A stretch of DNA of 64,000 bases from an uncultured Lachnospiraceae bacterium (GTDB lineage Bacteria > Bacillota > Clostridia > Lachnospirales > Lachnospiraceae). The stretch is from positions 1 through 64,000 of the forward strand of contig CANOCU010000007.1 in assembly GCA_947564645.1 (NCBI GenBank). Reading direction: 5' to 3'. Below are positions 18,652 to 27,504 of this stretch, piece after piece. Position 1 is the first letter of the stretch. Each line of letters starts with the position of its first letter. The notes beneath the pieces are model-generated. The model saw only the letters and a list, made by a program, of their open reading frames with translations, searched no databases and was not told the DNA's origin. The position numbers and the translations under genes are program-made.

Positions 18652-19290
18652 CTATCTCGTGCCGAAAATCCGGTCCCCGGCATCTCCCAGCCCCGGGCAG
18701 ATATAGGCATGTTCATTCAGGCAGCGGTCCAGATGCCCCACATAGATCTGAATATCGGGATGATCCTTCTTAAGACGATCCAGTCCTTCCGGCGCAGCGA
18801 TAATACACATGAATTTGATATGTTTCCCGCCGTGCTGCTTGATAAAGTCCACTGCCTCGGAACCGGAACCGCCCGTTGCAAGCATCGGATCCACAACAAC
18901 GATCGTTCTTAAGTCGATCGGCTCAGGCAGCTTACAGTAATATTCATGAGGCTCATGGGTCTCAGGATCCCTGTACAGTCCGATATGCCCCACCTTGGCG
19001 CTTGGCACCAGAGCCAGGATACCGTTGACCATGCCAAGACCGGCTCTTAAGATCGGCACCACGGCCAGCTTCTTACCGGCCAGCATGGGCGTCATGCACT
19101 TCTCGATCGGCGTCTCCACCTCCACATTCTCTAACGGCAGATCCCTCAGCGCCTCATACCCCATCAGCATCGCGATCTCTTCGATACATTTCCGGAACTC
19201 GTTGGTCCCCGTGTTGATATCCCTGATATGGGAAATCTTGTGCTGTATCAGCGGATGATCCATAATAAATACGTTTTCCATCTTTTCCAT
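18652..19290 (-). CDS. upp: Uracil phosphoribosyltransferase
   Basis: A 212-aa enzyme that makes UMP from uracil and PRPP in pyrimidine salvage. The PRPP loop is [19 protein letters not shown]; the C-terminal uracil-binding region [15 protein letters not shown] is intact. ATG 19290 is preceded by GAGAGG at 7 bases. It is transcribed divergently from the uracil permease gene uraA across a 211-bp region with a promoter for each, so import and phosphoribosylation of uracil are encoded back to back. Confidence 0.96.
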   Translation of the reverse strand: MEKMENVFIMDHPLIQHKISHIRDINTGTNEFRKCIEEIAMLMGYEALRDLPLENVEVETPIEKCMTPMLAGKKLAVVPILRAGLGMVNGILALVPSAKVGHIGLYRDPETHEPHEYYCKLPEPIDLRTIVVVDPMLATGGSGSEAVDFIKQHGGKHIKFMCIIAAPEGLDRLKKDHPDIQIYVGHLDRCLNEHAYICPGLGDAGDRIFGTR

Positions 19291-19340
19291 CTTTCGTCCT
19301 CTCTTCTTCCTTACCTGCGCCTTGTTGTTCCTATCTATAA

Positions 19341-19369
19341 ATAGTAATGATTTCTGACGTTTAAGTCAA
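19341..19369 (-). promoter_or_regulatory. Promoter of upp
   Basis: TTGACT (19364-19369), 17-base spacer, TACTAT (19341-19346) on the minus strand. Confidence 0.65.
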
Positions 19370-19416
19370 CAATTTTTCTTCATAACATTTGTTTGCCCGG
19401 ACTTTCACGAATTTAC

Positions 19417-19445
19417 TTGCCAAAAAGGATTGCAGTCTTTATAAT
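19417..19445 (+). promoter_or_regulatory. Promoter of uraA
   Basis: TTGCCA (19417-19422), 17-base spacer, consensus TATAAT (19440-19445). The leader to the ATG is only about 50 bases and shows no PyrR-type attenuator. Confidence 0.8.
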
Positions 19446-19501
19446 CTCTTTAGGCTACTGTTAATCCAATTGTCGATACATTATGAGAAGGGAGATTTAT
19501 A

Positions 19502-20884
19502 ATGAGTAACAACTTCGAAACCATTCGCGACGCAAGGAGCCTCGGCGTCCCCAAGATGCTGCTGCTTGGTCTGCAGCACATGTTCGCAATGTTCGGTGCA
19601 ACGATCCTTGTACCGATCCTGGTCAACAGCTATTTTAACGGAGAGGGTCTTTCGATTCAGGTAACACTATTCTTTGCAGGGATCGGCACCCTCTTTTTCC
19701 ATGTCTGCTCGAAGCTGAAAGTGCCGGCCTTTCTGGGCTCATCTTTCGCCTTCCTGGGTGGATTCGCCACCGTGGCAAACTTAGACAGCGGTATCTTTGC
19801 CGGCATGACCTACGGCGAGAAGCTGCCCTATGCCTGCGGCGGCATCGTGGTTGCCGGTCTTCTGTATCTGATTCTGGCGCTGGTGATCAAATTCGTCGGC
19901 GTGAAGAAGGTCATGCGTTTTCTGCCGCCTGTCGTGACCGGATCGATCATCATCTGCATCGGCTTAAGCCTGGCGCCGTCCGCAGTGAACAATGCATCCT
20001 CCAACTGGTTTCTGGCGCTGATCGCGCTGGCAGTCATCGTCATCTTTAATATCTGGGGGAAAGGCATGTGGAAGATCATTCCCATTCTTCTGGGCGTGGT
20101 CATCTCCTACATAGCGGCGCTGGTCATGAACGCCCTGGGCTTTACCAATGCGGACGGAAGCGCGATTCTGGACTTTTCCGGTGTTGCATCCTCCTCCCTT
20201 GTGGGTCTGCCGCCTTTCCTTATCTGTAAGTTTGACGTGACGGCGATCCTGGTGATGGCGCCGATCGCACTGGCTACCATGATGGAGCATATCGGCGATA
20301 TCTCCGCCATCTCCGCAACCGTGGGCGAAAATTATCTGGAAGATCCCGGCCTGCACCGCACACTGATCGGTGACGGCCTGGCGACGTCCCTCTCCGCACT
20401 GTTTGGCGGTCCTGCCAACACTACTTATGGCGAGAATACCGGCGTGCTGGAGTTGAGCGGTGTTCACGATCCCAAGGTGATCCGGCTGGCGGCGCTGTAT
20501 GCCATCATCTTAAGCTTTATCCCGAAGATGTCGGCTATCATCGGCTCTCTGCCCTCGGCCATCATCGGCGGCGTCAGCTTCATCCTCTACGGTATGATCT
20601 CCGCCATCGGCGTCAGGAATATCGTGGAAAACAAGGTGGATTTCACGAAATCAAGGAACCTGATCATCGCTGCGGTCATCCTGGTATGCGGACTCGGATT
20701 CTCCGGCGGCCTTACCTTCACCGTAGGCGGCACCTCCATCACCCTGACTTCCCTCGCTATCGCCGCACTGGTGGGTATCCTTCTGAATGCCATCCTGCCG
20801 GGCAACGATTATACCTTCGGTGAAAATCCAAGTGGTGACATCAACAGAGGCGTCAGCTTCAATCCACAGAAGAAAAATAAATAA
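19502..20884 (+). CDS. uraA: Uracil permease
   Basis: A 460-aa nucleobase:cation symporter-2 family transporter with about 14 membrane segments, taking up uracil with protons. Typical features are GLQHMFAMFGATILVPIL near the N-terminus, the central MMEHIGDISAISATVG with a substrate-contacting Glu, and GGPANTTYGENTGV. GAAGGGAG lies just upstream of the ATG. It is divergent from upp. A strong hairpin follows the stop. Xanthine or another base is possible as substrate, but the pairing with upp favours uracil. Confidence 0.93.
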   Translation: MSNNFETIRDARSLGVPKMLLLGLQHMFAMFGATILVPILVNSYFNGEGLSIQVTLFFAGIGTLFFHVCSKLKVPAFLGSSFAFLGGFATVANLDSGIFAGMTYGEKLPYACGGIVVAGLLYLILALVIKFVGVKKVMRFLPPVVTGSIIICIGLSLAPSAVNNASSNWFLALIALAVIVIFNIWGKGMWKIIPILLGVVISYIAALVMNALGFTNADGSAILDFSGVASSSLVGLPPFLICKFDVTAILVMAPIALATMMEHIGDISAISATVGENYLEDPGLHRTLIGDGLATSLSALFGGPANTTYGENTGVLELSGVHDPKVIRLAALYAIILSFIPKMSAIIGSLPSAIIGGVSFILYGMISAIGVRNIVENKVDFTKSRNLIIAAVILVCGLGFSGGLTFTVGGTSITLTSLAIAALVGILLNAILPGNDYTFGENPSGDINRGVSFNPQKKNK

Positions 20885-20908
20885 ACGATCAGAACGATCC
20901 CTATAACA

Positions 20909-20950
20909 AGAGCCGCCGCATTGTTTCCGAAATGCGACGGCTCTGTTCTA
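20909..20950. terminator. Terminator after uraA, probably bidirectional
   Basis: Arms 20909-20922 (AGAGCCGCCGCATT) and 20931-20944 pair over 14 bp with one mismatch, with an 8-base loop, followed by GTTCT. It also lies downstream of the metal chaperone gene on the other strand. Confidence 0.75.
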
Positions 20951-20983
20951 TAACGCTTATTAATTCCACAATCTTATTGTACA

Positions 20984-21008
20984 ATCTTTTATTATGATCT
21001 TTTATTAT
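20984..21008. repeat. Short AT-rich direct repeat
   Basis: ATCTTTTATTAT occurs twice (20984-20995 and 20997-21008), separated by one base, in the gap between uraA and the HMA gene. No function is evident. Confidence 0.8.
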
Positions 21009-21039
21009 AATCTTCTGTTGCGATCTGACAGGTGCTGTC

Positions 21040-21258
21040 TTACAGTTCGATCTCGCAGTCAGGCTCTACTTTCCGGCAGGCCTTAAGCACCTTCTTCATG
21101 ACCGCCTTCTCATCCGCGCCCTCTGCAAACTCCACCTTCATTTTCTGTGTCATAAAGCTGACCACGGCATCCGCAACCCCTTCGGTCTTCTTAGCGGCCT
21201 CCTGCATCTTCTCTGCACAATTGGCACAGTCCACCTCGATCTTATATGTCTTGTTCAT
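21040..21258 (-). CDS. Heavy-metal-associated (HMA) domain protein, CopZ-like
   Basis: A 72-aa single-domain protein with the ferredoxin-like HMA fold and the metal-binding CANC motif near residue 12 (VDCANCAEKM). Such proteins bind Cu(I) or other soft metals and pass them to transporters or sensors. It follows the ArsR-family regulator gene by 82 bp. No P-type ATPase is next to it, which is unusual, so its metal and partner are unknown. GGAGGAG lies upstream of the ATG. Confidence 0.85.
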   Translation of the reverse strand: MNKTYKIEVDCANCAEKMQEAAKKTEGVADAVVSFMTQKMKVEFAEGADEKAVMKKVLKACRKVEPDCEIEL

Positions 21259-21340
21259 TCCTTCTCCTCCGTCCCCCTTAGATCTATTTGACTTTCCTAA
21301 ACAGCTGCCTTATGTTTCCTCCCGGAGAGGGCCTTAGGCG

Positions 21341-21724
21341 CTACTCTTCCACGTGCTCCATCCCCATACTGATGATCGCCCGCACATGCTCGTCATCCAG
21401 TGAATAGAAGATAGACTTCCCTTCCCGCCTGAACTTCACCAGCTTCGATGTCTTAAGGATCCGCAGCTGATGGCTTACGGAAGACTGGCTTAAATGCAGC
21501 AGACTGGCGATATCGTTGACGCACAGCTCATTCTCAAACATGGAATACAGGATCTTGATCCTGGTGGAGTCCCCGAATACCTTAAACAGCTCTGCGAGAT
21601 CATACAGGATCTCATCATCCGGCTGTTGGTCCTGAATATTTCTGATAAGGTTCTCCCTTGCGTCCGAAAAGTCCTTCTCCGCAGCCGTCGGAGCGCTTTC
21701 TGTTCTCCTGTTATCTTCCGCCAT
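21341..21724 (-). CDS. ArsR/SmtB-family metal-responsive repressor
   Basis: A 127-aa winged-helix repressor. The central part reads LFKVFGDSTRIKILYSMFENELCVNDIASLLHL, seen as the alpha-3 metal motif ELCVND, then the recognition helix QSSVSHQLRILKTSKLV and the wing REGKSIFYSL. The ELCVND Cys is the type used by CadC/SmtB for Cd, Zn or Pb. The ATG at 21724 has GGAGG upstream. Its own promoter overlaps a 40-bp palindrome, the expected arrangement for autorepression, and the HMA gene is the likely co-regulated target. Confidence 0.88.
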   Translation of the reverse strand: MAEDNRRTESAPTAAEKDFSDARENLIRNIQDQQPDDEILYDLAELFKVFGDSTRIKILYSMFENELCVNDIASLLHLSQSSVSHQLRILKTSKLVKFRREGKSIFYSLDDEHVRAIISMGMEHVEE

Positions 21725-21800
21725 TGACTGCCGCCCTCCTTTTTCCGCAAACCTGGGCCGGATCGATCTTCTATCTGCCTTCCCATGGTCTTCTGAGGAA

Positions 21801-21840
21801 AATATTATACATATGTTCAACTGTTCATATGTATAATATT
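21801..21840. promoter_or_regulatory. Palindromic operator for the ArsR-family repressor
   Basis: Perfect 15-base arms (AATATTATACATATG and its complement) flank a TTCAACTGTT centre. It contains the ATATG-TTCA type half-sites seen in ArsR/SmtB operators and covers the -10 region and start site of the promoter at 21833-21861. Confidence 0.75.
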
Positions 21841-21861
21841 AAATTTTTCTGTCTCTGTCAA
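21833..21861 (-). promoter_or_regulatory. Promoter of the arsR-HMA operon
   Basis: Consensus TTGACA (21856-21861), 17-base spacer, TATTAT (21833-21838) on the minus strand. The -10 box is inside the palindrome. Confidence 0.8.
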
Positions 21862-21903
21862 TCCATTTCTTGTTTTTATCCGGAAAAACGGTCTTTGAAC
21901 TCG

Positions 21904-23151
21904 CTATCCTCTGATCTGCCCGTCCCCGCGGATCAGATACTTGTAAGTGGTCAGTTCCTTAAGCCCCATAGGCCCTCTGGCATGCAGCTTCTGTGTGCTG
22001 ATCCCGATCTCCGCGCCGAACCCGAACTCAAAGCCGTCCGTAAAGCGTGTGGACACATTCACATACACACAGGCGGAATCCACTCCCTGTAAGAATCGTT
22101 CCGCGTGTTCCATGTTCTGCGTAAGAATGGCGTCGGAGTGCCTGGTATTATAGCGGTTGATATGCGCGATGGCTTCCTCCACGTCAGACACGGTCTTCAT
22201 GGATATGATATAGTCAAGATATTCCCTGCCGTAATCTTCTTCGGTTGCCGCCACAGCCTCCGGGATCAGTTCCTGTACCCGCGCGTCTCCGCGCATCTCT
22301 ACCTTCTTTTCCTGTAAGGCACGGCCAAGCACGGGCAGCAGCCTGTCGGCGATCTTCTCGTGGATCAGCAGGGATTCACAGGCATTGCACACACCGATCC
22401 TCTGCGTCTTGGCATTGATGATAATGGGCACCGCCTGTTCTAAGTCCGCATCCTCGTCAACGAAGATATGGCAGTTGCCGGTTCCCGTCTCGATCACAGG
22501 GACGGTGCTGTTCTCCACCACCGCGCGGATCAGCCCCGCGCCGCCTCTGGGGATCAGGACATCCACATACTGCTTTAACCTCATAAAGGCTGTCGTCACT
22601 ACCCTGTCGTTATCTTCGATCAGCTGTACCGCATCCGCCGTGACCGCTTCCAAGGAAAGGGCCTCTCTGATCACTTCCACAATGGCGGCATTCGAATGGG
22701 CCGCATCCTTACCACCTTTCAGGATCACGGCGTTTCCGGTCTTAAAGCACAGGCCGAAGGCATCCGCCGTCACATTGGGCCTGGCTTCATAGATAATACC
22801 GATTACCCCCATGGGCACTCTTACCTTGTCAATATGCAGTCCGTTCGGGCGGTCAAAAGATTCCATCACGGTTCCTGCCGGATCCTCCAGTTCCACGATT
22901 TGCCGCAGGCCCTCAGCCATGCTCTCAATACGTTCCGGCGTCAGTTTCAGACGGTCCAGCAAAGCGGCCGTCATGCCGCCTGCCGCTGCGGTCTCATAAT
23001 CCATATCGTTTGCCGACAGGATACGGTCCGTAGCCGCCGTCAGGGCGGACGCCGCTGCCTGCAGCGCCCTGTTCTTGTCTGTGGCGGATAACTTCTGTAA
23101 TTCATACTTTGCCGCAACGGCTTTTTGCCCTAAATTGTCTAAATATTCCAT
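21904..23151 (-). CDS. proA: Glutamate-5-semialdehyde dehydrogenase (gamma-glutamyl phosphate reductase)
   Basis: A 415-aa NADPH enzyme for the second step of proline synthesis from glutamate. It has the aldehyde dehydrogenase fold, with GVIGIIYEARPNVTADAFGL, LKGGKDAAHSN and the catalytic Cys in IGVCNACESLLIH. The ATG at 23151 follows AGAGG at 6 bases; an upstream extension of 15 codons has no SD. ProA usually sits next to proB, but here proB is about 6 kb away, with six genes between them. Confidence 0.95.
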   Translation of the reverse strand: MEYLDNLGQKAVAAKYELQKLSATDKNRALQAAASALTAATDRILSANDMDYETAAAGGMTAALLDRLKLTPERIESMAEGLRQIVELEDPAGTVMESFDRPNGLHIDKVRVPMGVIGIIYEARPNVTADAFGLCFKTGNAVILKGGKDAAHSNAAIVEVIREALSLEAVTADAVQLIEDNDRVVTTAFMRLKQYVDVLIPRGGAGLIRAVVENSTVPVIETGTGNCHIFVDEDADLEQAVPIIINAKTQRIGVCNACESLLIHEKIADRLLPVLGRALQEKKVEMRGDARVQELIPEAVAATEEDYGREYLDYIISMKTVSDVEEAIAHINRYNTRHSDAILTQNMEHAERFLQGVDSACVYVNVSTRFTDGFEFGFGAEIGISTQKLHARGPMGLKELTTYKYLIRGDGQIRG

Positions 23152-23221
23152 AGAATTCCTCTTTTCTGCAACTATGATTTCGTTTCCGGACAGCAATCGA
23201 TTTGTCTGCTCCTAAAATACG

Positions 23222-23890
23222 CTATTTACAGGCAATATAAATATCCATATTCTCCCCGTCGGTTTCAAAGCAGGGAATAACATCTTTTTCCGTGTGCTCC
23301 AGACCGTTCACACGCATATACTCCATAAGTGTTTTATAAGCGTTTGGTATGGTCACGAAAGGATTTTCAAAAGGTGCTTCTATATGGATTACCGCATACC
23401 TGTGTGCGGCCTGTTCGTGTATCGTAAGACCGGAAGGATCAATCTCATCAGGCAGGATCCAGGCTGCTTCATAACCATGCATATTAAAAACATTTATCTG
23501 CTCCTGTGACACATGCGGAAAGTCCCAGCCGATGACACGGGGATTCTCCACACCATATCTGCGGGCGATGGAGAAGACTCTGTCGATCGCATCTCCCTCC
23601 GGCTCGGAGCTTATAACGGCATGTTTTATGTAACGAAAAGCGGGTACGATCTCGACACGCAGATTCGTATACTCTTCACCGCAGGTGACCATTTCATCGC
23701 GAAATAAGTTGTCCAATGTGCAATTAAAAAGTCTGCACAGTTCTATCGCTTTTTCCATTTCTGGCTGCGCCGCATCCAACTCCCATTTTGATACGGTTTG
23801 GCGGCTTATATTCATTTTTTCGGCCAAATCCTCTTGCGTCATATTTCCCCGCAAATGCCTTAAAAACTGCAAATTTTTACCGAAGCTCAT
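23222..23890 (-). CDS. XRE-family HTH regulator with GyrI-like effector-binding domain
   Basis: A 222-aa regulator. Residues 1-60 are a Cro/C1 HTH (MTQEDLAEKMNISRQTVSKWE). Residues about 75-222 resemble the GyrI/AraC-type effector-binding fold (NLRVEIVPAFRYIKHAVI, GWDFPHVS, GYEAAWILPDE, YAVIHIEAPFENP), a small-molecule pocket found in multidrug-type sensors. GGGAG precedes the ATG. It has its own promoter. It lies 70 bp before proA in the same direction, but a link to proline is not evident. Confidence 0.82.
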   Translation of the reverse strand: MSFGKNLQFLRHLRGNMTQEDLAEKMNISRQTVSKWELDAAQPEMEKAIELCRLFNCTLDNLFRDEMVTCGEEYTNLRVEIVPAFRYIKHAVISSEPEGDAIDRVFSIARRYGVENPRVIGWDFPHVSQEQINVFNMHGYEAAWILPDEIDPSGLTIHEQAAHRYAVIHIEAPFENPFVTIPNAYKTLMEYMRVNGLEHTEKDVIPCFETDGENMDIYIACK

Positions 23891-23934
23891 ATAATAGTCT
23901 CCCTTTTCCTTTTATTACGCCGCGCCGCATTATC

Positions 23935-23963
23935 AGTATACTATTCGTATCAACATGCCGCAA
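23935..23963 (-). promoter_or_regulatory. Promoter of the XRE/GyrI-like gene
   Basis: TTGCGG (23958-23963), 17-base spacer, TATACT (23935-23940) on the minus strand, about 40 bases before the ATG. Confidence 0.65.
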
Positions 23964-24015
23964 CCAATTTACATGTGCTATTTTGTTGGATCGCGCAACT
24001 TTAAAGTGCGGAAAT

Positions 24016-26202
24016 TTATTCACGCAGGGAGATTACCACAAATTCCGCGGGCTCCTTTCCTGCTATCCCTTCCTGCAGTCTTAGCGCCACGCTGTCATGA
24101 TACTCACCGGAATCCAACATCGCTTCCGCAAATTCCGCCCGAATGCAAAGATAGTCGGAACCGTAATAGGTCTGCTGCAGATTCGCGAACTCATCTTTCG
24201 GCGTGATGGTTCCTTCCACCACATCCGGCCGGTAATAGGAAGAGCGGAAATCGATATCGTTAAAGATCACCACCGACTTTTCAGGAATCCCCTGATAGGC
24301 CTCTTCCCACTGTGCTTCCAGTGACAGATAATAATTGTCGTCCCGGTCCATGCCGCCGTTTGCAAAGACAGACCAGACCGCGGTCCCAAGCAGTAAAGTG
24401 ACCATGCTGGCAAAATAGTGGAATCCCTTCTTTCCGCGCAGATACGGCAAAAGCAGGCCGGTCAGCGCGATACAGAGCAGGAAGGTCGCCGGCTCGAAAA
24501 AGCGGAAATAGAAACTGTCCATCGAAGAGACATAGCGGATGGCGATAAAGACCATGTCATAGACCACTGCCATCACGATCAGCACCGACTCTCTCGTAAA
24601 ACGCCTGCAGTTTCTGACGATCAGCCAGCCGATCCCTGTCAGAATGCCTGCCACCACGAATACCTTGATCTGATAGGGGAACCCTTCCACCAGCTCCGGT
24701 ATCTGCATGGAGAAGATATTGAAAAATTCCGTCAGCAGGCTCTCGATCAGATCGTCCGTCAGGATACGATAATCATCCCACCACATGGTACGGCTCACGC
24801 CGGACGCCATGCCATTTTGAAGCTTGTTCAGAAGCAGATACGCCATGCTCAGACCGCCCGACACGGCGGCCGTCACCGTCAGTCCCACCAGTTTGGAAAA
24901 GACCGCCGGCTCTCTCTTTTTCCTGTAGGATGCAAACAGTACAAGCAGGTACAGCCCCGTCACGATCCACACGAAGATACCGTAATACCTGGTCAGAAAG
25001 CAGCAGATGCCCGCCGCACCAAGAGCCGCGTACCATCCCCATGCAGGACGCTCCTTTTGCAGCACCGTTGCAAAGAGCAGGGCAAACAGAAGCATAAACA
25101 GCATAAAGGGAATCTCGCTCCACGTATAATAGCTCAGATTCAGATAGCCGATATTGGTCAGACACAGGCCATACAGCCACGCGTCTTTGCCAAAACACCG
25201 GCGCAGCACAAGCAGGATCAGTCCTGCCGTCACCATGGCCACGATCTTCGATGCCAGATAGGCGCCTGTCCCGGTGACAAGCATGACCGCCGCGATCAGG
25301 GCCGGATACAGAATTGGCCAGTTGGCAAACCAGGTATCGTATCCCGCCAGCCCGTCATAGGAAAATCCGTTTCCGCTTACCAGGTTCACCGCCTCCCGAA
25401 GATACCCTGCCGAGTCTGCGGAAATATAAGCCCCTTTCAGATAAGCCCGGGAGTAGATGCTGACACAGACAGCCACGAACAGGAACAACAGGAACAGATC
25501 ATTGCCGTACTTATTTACAAACCTTCTCGCCGGCGTCCCAAGTCCAAGGATCACAGTCCATACCTTCCGCCATCCCGCCCAGATACTAAGCAGCCCTACG
25601 GCGGTAAGCAGCACGGAAACCGGGATCGAATAATAGAAAATATCCCCGTAAGTCATCCTGACAAGCTCCACCCGGTCGATCCCCAGGGAAATACCGCATT
25701 CCAGTATTTCACCGTCCTTGACCACCTGTTCGGTAAAAGGCAGCTGCGCGCCCTCTTTCTCCGGCACCTGCATAAAATACGGCGAACTGCCGTCTGCGGA
25801 CACGGAAACCTTATAGGTCTGCCCTGCCGCAAAAGTCATATCACCGGCGATCGTAAACCATTTCCCCGGCGTGATGGTCTCCACCGGGATCACCTGGCTG
25901 ACCAGAATAGCGGACGTATCGTCAGTCACCGTAAATCGCAGTGTCCCCCTGCTGTCCTGTGCGATATTGACCAGGAGAACCGGAAATCCGCTGACCTGAA
26001 ACTCTTTTTTGGCTGTCAGCATGGCTTCCAGTGTCTCTCCTGGCTCACAGGTCACGTACACCGGATCAGGATTGATGCCCGGCAGGACCTGTGTGGTCTC
26101 CATCCCGTTCTGTGCCGTATGCGTCAATACCGCCATCACGGCGCCAAAGAGCAGAAGGAGGATGAAACTGTAGATTAATTTGCGCATGGTTCCTTTTATC
26201 AC
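24016..26202 (-). CDS. Polytopic membrane glycosyltransferase-like protein (GT-C, GT39-like)
   Basis: A 728-aa protein. One N-terminal membrane segment is followed by an extracytoplasmic beta-rich region (about residues 45-190), then roughly ten membrane segments and a soluble C-terminal domain of about 110 residues. The first outside loop after the second segment carries an acidic motif, AYISADSAGYLREA, as in GT-C enzymes that use lipid-linked sugars. RFFEPATF and DDNYYLSLEAQWE are recognisable but not diagnostic. Starts at GTG 26202 or ATG 26187 are both possible. It is the last gene of a three-gene cassette with a flavoprotein and a GT2 enzyme. The acceptor is unknown. Confidence 0.6.
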   Translation of the reverse strand: MIKGTMRKLIYSFILLLLFGAVMAVLTHTAQNGMETTQVLPGINPDPVYVTCEPGETLEAMLTAKKEFQVSGFPVLLVNIAQDSRGTLRFTVTDDTSAILVSQVIPVETITPGKWFTIAGDMTFAAGQTYKVSVSADGSSPYFMQVPEKEGAQLPFTEQVVKDGEILECGISLGIDRVELVRMTYGDIFYYSIPVSVLLTAVGLLSIWAGWRKVWTVILGLGTPARRFVNKYGNDLFLLFLFVAVCVSIYSRAYLKGAYISADSAGYLREAVNLVSGNGFSYDGLAGYDTWFANWPILYPALIAAVMLVTGTGAYLASKIVAMVTAGLILLVLRRCFGKDAWLYGLCLTNIGYLNLSYYTWSEIPFMLFMLLFALLFATVLQKERPAWGWYAALGAAGICCFLTRYYGIFVWIVTGLYLLVLFASYRKKREPAVFSKLVGLTVTAAVSGGLSMAYLLLNKLQNGMASGVSRTMWWDDYRILTDDLIESLLTEFFNIFSMQIPELVEGFPYQIKVFVVAGILTGIGWLIVRNCRRFTRESVLIVMAVVYDMVFIAIRYVSSMDSFYFRFFEPATFLLCIALTGLLLPYLRGKKGFHYFASMVTLLLGTAVWSVFANGGMDRDDNYYLSLEAQWEEAYQGIPEKSVVIFNDIDFRSSYYRPDVVEGTITPKDEFANLQQTYYGSDYLCIRAEFAEAMLDSGEYHDSVALRLQEGIAGKEPAEFVVISLRE

Positions 26203-26280
26203 CTTTAACCCCCATTTTGCTTAGCCTGCGGATTTGGCGCAGGCACAAATTCACATAGGAAAATGCATCTTTTTATAGGC

Positions 26281-27504
26281 TCACAACTGCGCCAACCGCC
26301 GAGCCGCCTGCATGGCAAGTTCCACCACCACATCCGAATTATAATGACAGTGTTCACCCCATCGTCCCAGGCCATAGATCTGCCTTGCCTCACAGAAAGA
26401 AAGCAGCTTCTTCATCGCCTCCGGTTTCCCGATGGTATTGAGCGGATAAGCATATGCATTCAGATAATGATAGGTTTCTGCCGTATCCGCAAACATCGCT
26501 GTCCGTTCTTTTCGGGTCTCTAACCAGTACCCTCTGCTTCCCGGACAGAAATTATGGCGCACCAGGATCCTGTGCCAGGGAACCTGCGGATCCGGCTCAT
26601 AGATCCACTGCGCCGCCGTATCAAGCTGCTCTGGCACATAGCGGGTTTCTATGGCGCTGTATCTTAGTCCCGCCACCAGCTCCCTGAGCTTATCCGGCAT
26701 ACCGATGATCTGTGTAAAGCTTCGCCAGGGAACCGTAGTGATCACATGTTCCGCTTCAAACACATCCCCGGTCCTCGTCCTGACACTGCGGTTTTCGCAA
26801 TCCAGTACGACGGCCTCCTCACCGTACAGCACTTTCGGCGCCACTTCTTTTGCCATGCGCCGCCATACTTCCCCATAGCCATGCCTTTTCGGATAATAGA
26901 AGGAAGCATGCCCTGGCTGTGTGCCGTAGGGCTTATGTGTCAGACAGGACAGAAGCGTTTCCTCGAAGCTCACGTTTGGCAGCTTTTCCAGCCAGTAGGT
27001 GCCAAGTTCGTTCAGATCATCCGCGAACATTTTCCGGTTATAGGGAAGCATATAGTGATCGGCGATCCGCTGCCCCAGCTTCCACACGATCCATTCCACG
27101 AACCGTTCCGGCATGGGCTGATCCAGATTGCAGCCGGCCTTTGCGATGGAAGTCAGATATGCCACCTGCGTCGTCAGGTCAAACTGCCAGATATTGGCCT
27201 CCAGCGGATGCCCGACCTGCGCGCCGTCCACCCGGATCCGGCTGTCCCTTGTATAAAGCGTCCACTCCTCCCTGGGCATGAACCGGAACAGAAATGTATT
27301 GACGTTCGGTCTTCTCACATCCAGGAAATGACCGCCGCCGATGTCAAAAGGACTGCCGTCCACCATCGTGGAACGGCACAGGCCGCCCGCCTCCTCTTCT
27401 TTCTCCAGAAGCAGGAAATCTGTTTCCCCCAGGTCCTTTAACCGGTTTGCGAACGTAAGCCCTGTCGGCCCGGCGCCAAGGATCAGATATTTTACTTTTT
27501 CCAT
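26281..27504 (-). CDS. FAD-dependent amine-oxidase/UDP-galactopyranose mutase-like protein
   Basis: A 407-aa flavoprotein. The N-terminal dinucleotide motif is LILGAGPTGLTFANRL, followed by EKEEEAGGLCRS and the family's FDIGGGHFLD. Middle segments (YNRKMFADDLNELGTYWLE) and the C-terminal GLGRWGEHCHYNSDVVVE resemble the amine oxidase/UDP-galactopyranose mutase group, which remodels sugar nucleotides or oxidises amines. Its start overlaps the end of the GT2 gene by 13 bases, so the two are translationally coupled. In this setting a role in sugar modification is more likely than haem synthesis, but that is inference. Confidence 0.7.
   Translation of the reverse strand: MEKVKYLILGAGPTGLTFANRLKDLGETDFLLLEKEEEAGGLCRSTMVDGSPFDIGGGHFLDVRRPNVNTFLFRFMPREEWTLYTRDSRIRVDGAQVGHPLEANIWQFDLTTQVAYLTSIAKAGCNLDQPMPERFVEWIVWKLGQRIADHYMLPYNRKMFADDLNELGTYWLEKLPNVSFEETLLSCLTHKPYGTQPGHASFYYPKRHGYGEVWRRMAKEVAPKVLYGEEAVVLDCENRSVRTRTGDVFEAEHVITTVPWRSFTQIIGMPDKLRELVAGLRYSAIETRYVPEQLDTAAQWIYEPDPQVPWHRILVRHNFCPGSRGYWLETRKERTAMFADTAETYHYLNAYAYPLNTIGKPEAMKKLLSFCEARQIYGLGRWGEHCHYNSDVVVELAMQAARRLAQL

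Noticed and set aside
24418..26178. Long plus-strand frame of 586 codons
   Set aside because: It is the shadow of the minus-strand membrane glycosyltransferase; it is rich in Gln/His/Arg with no domain and no ribosome site.
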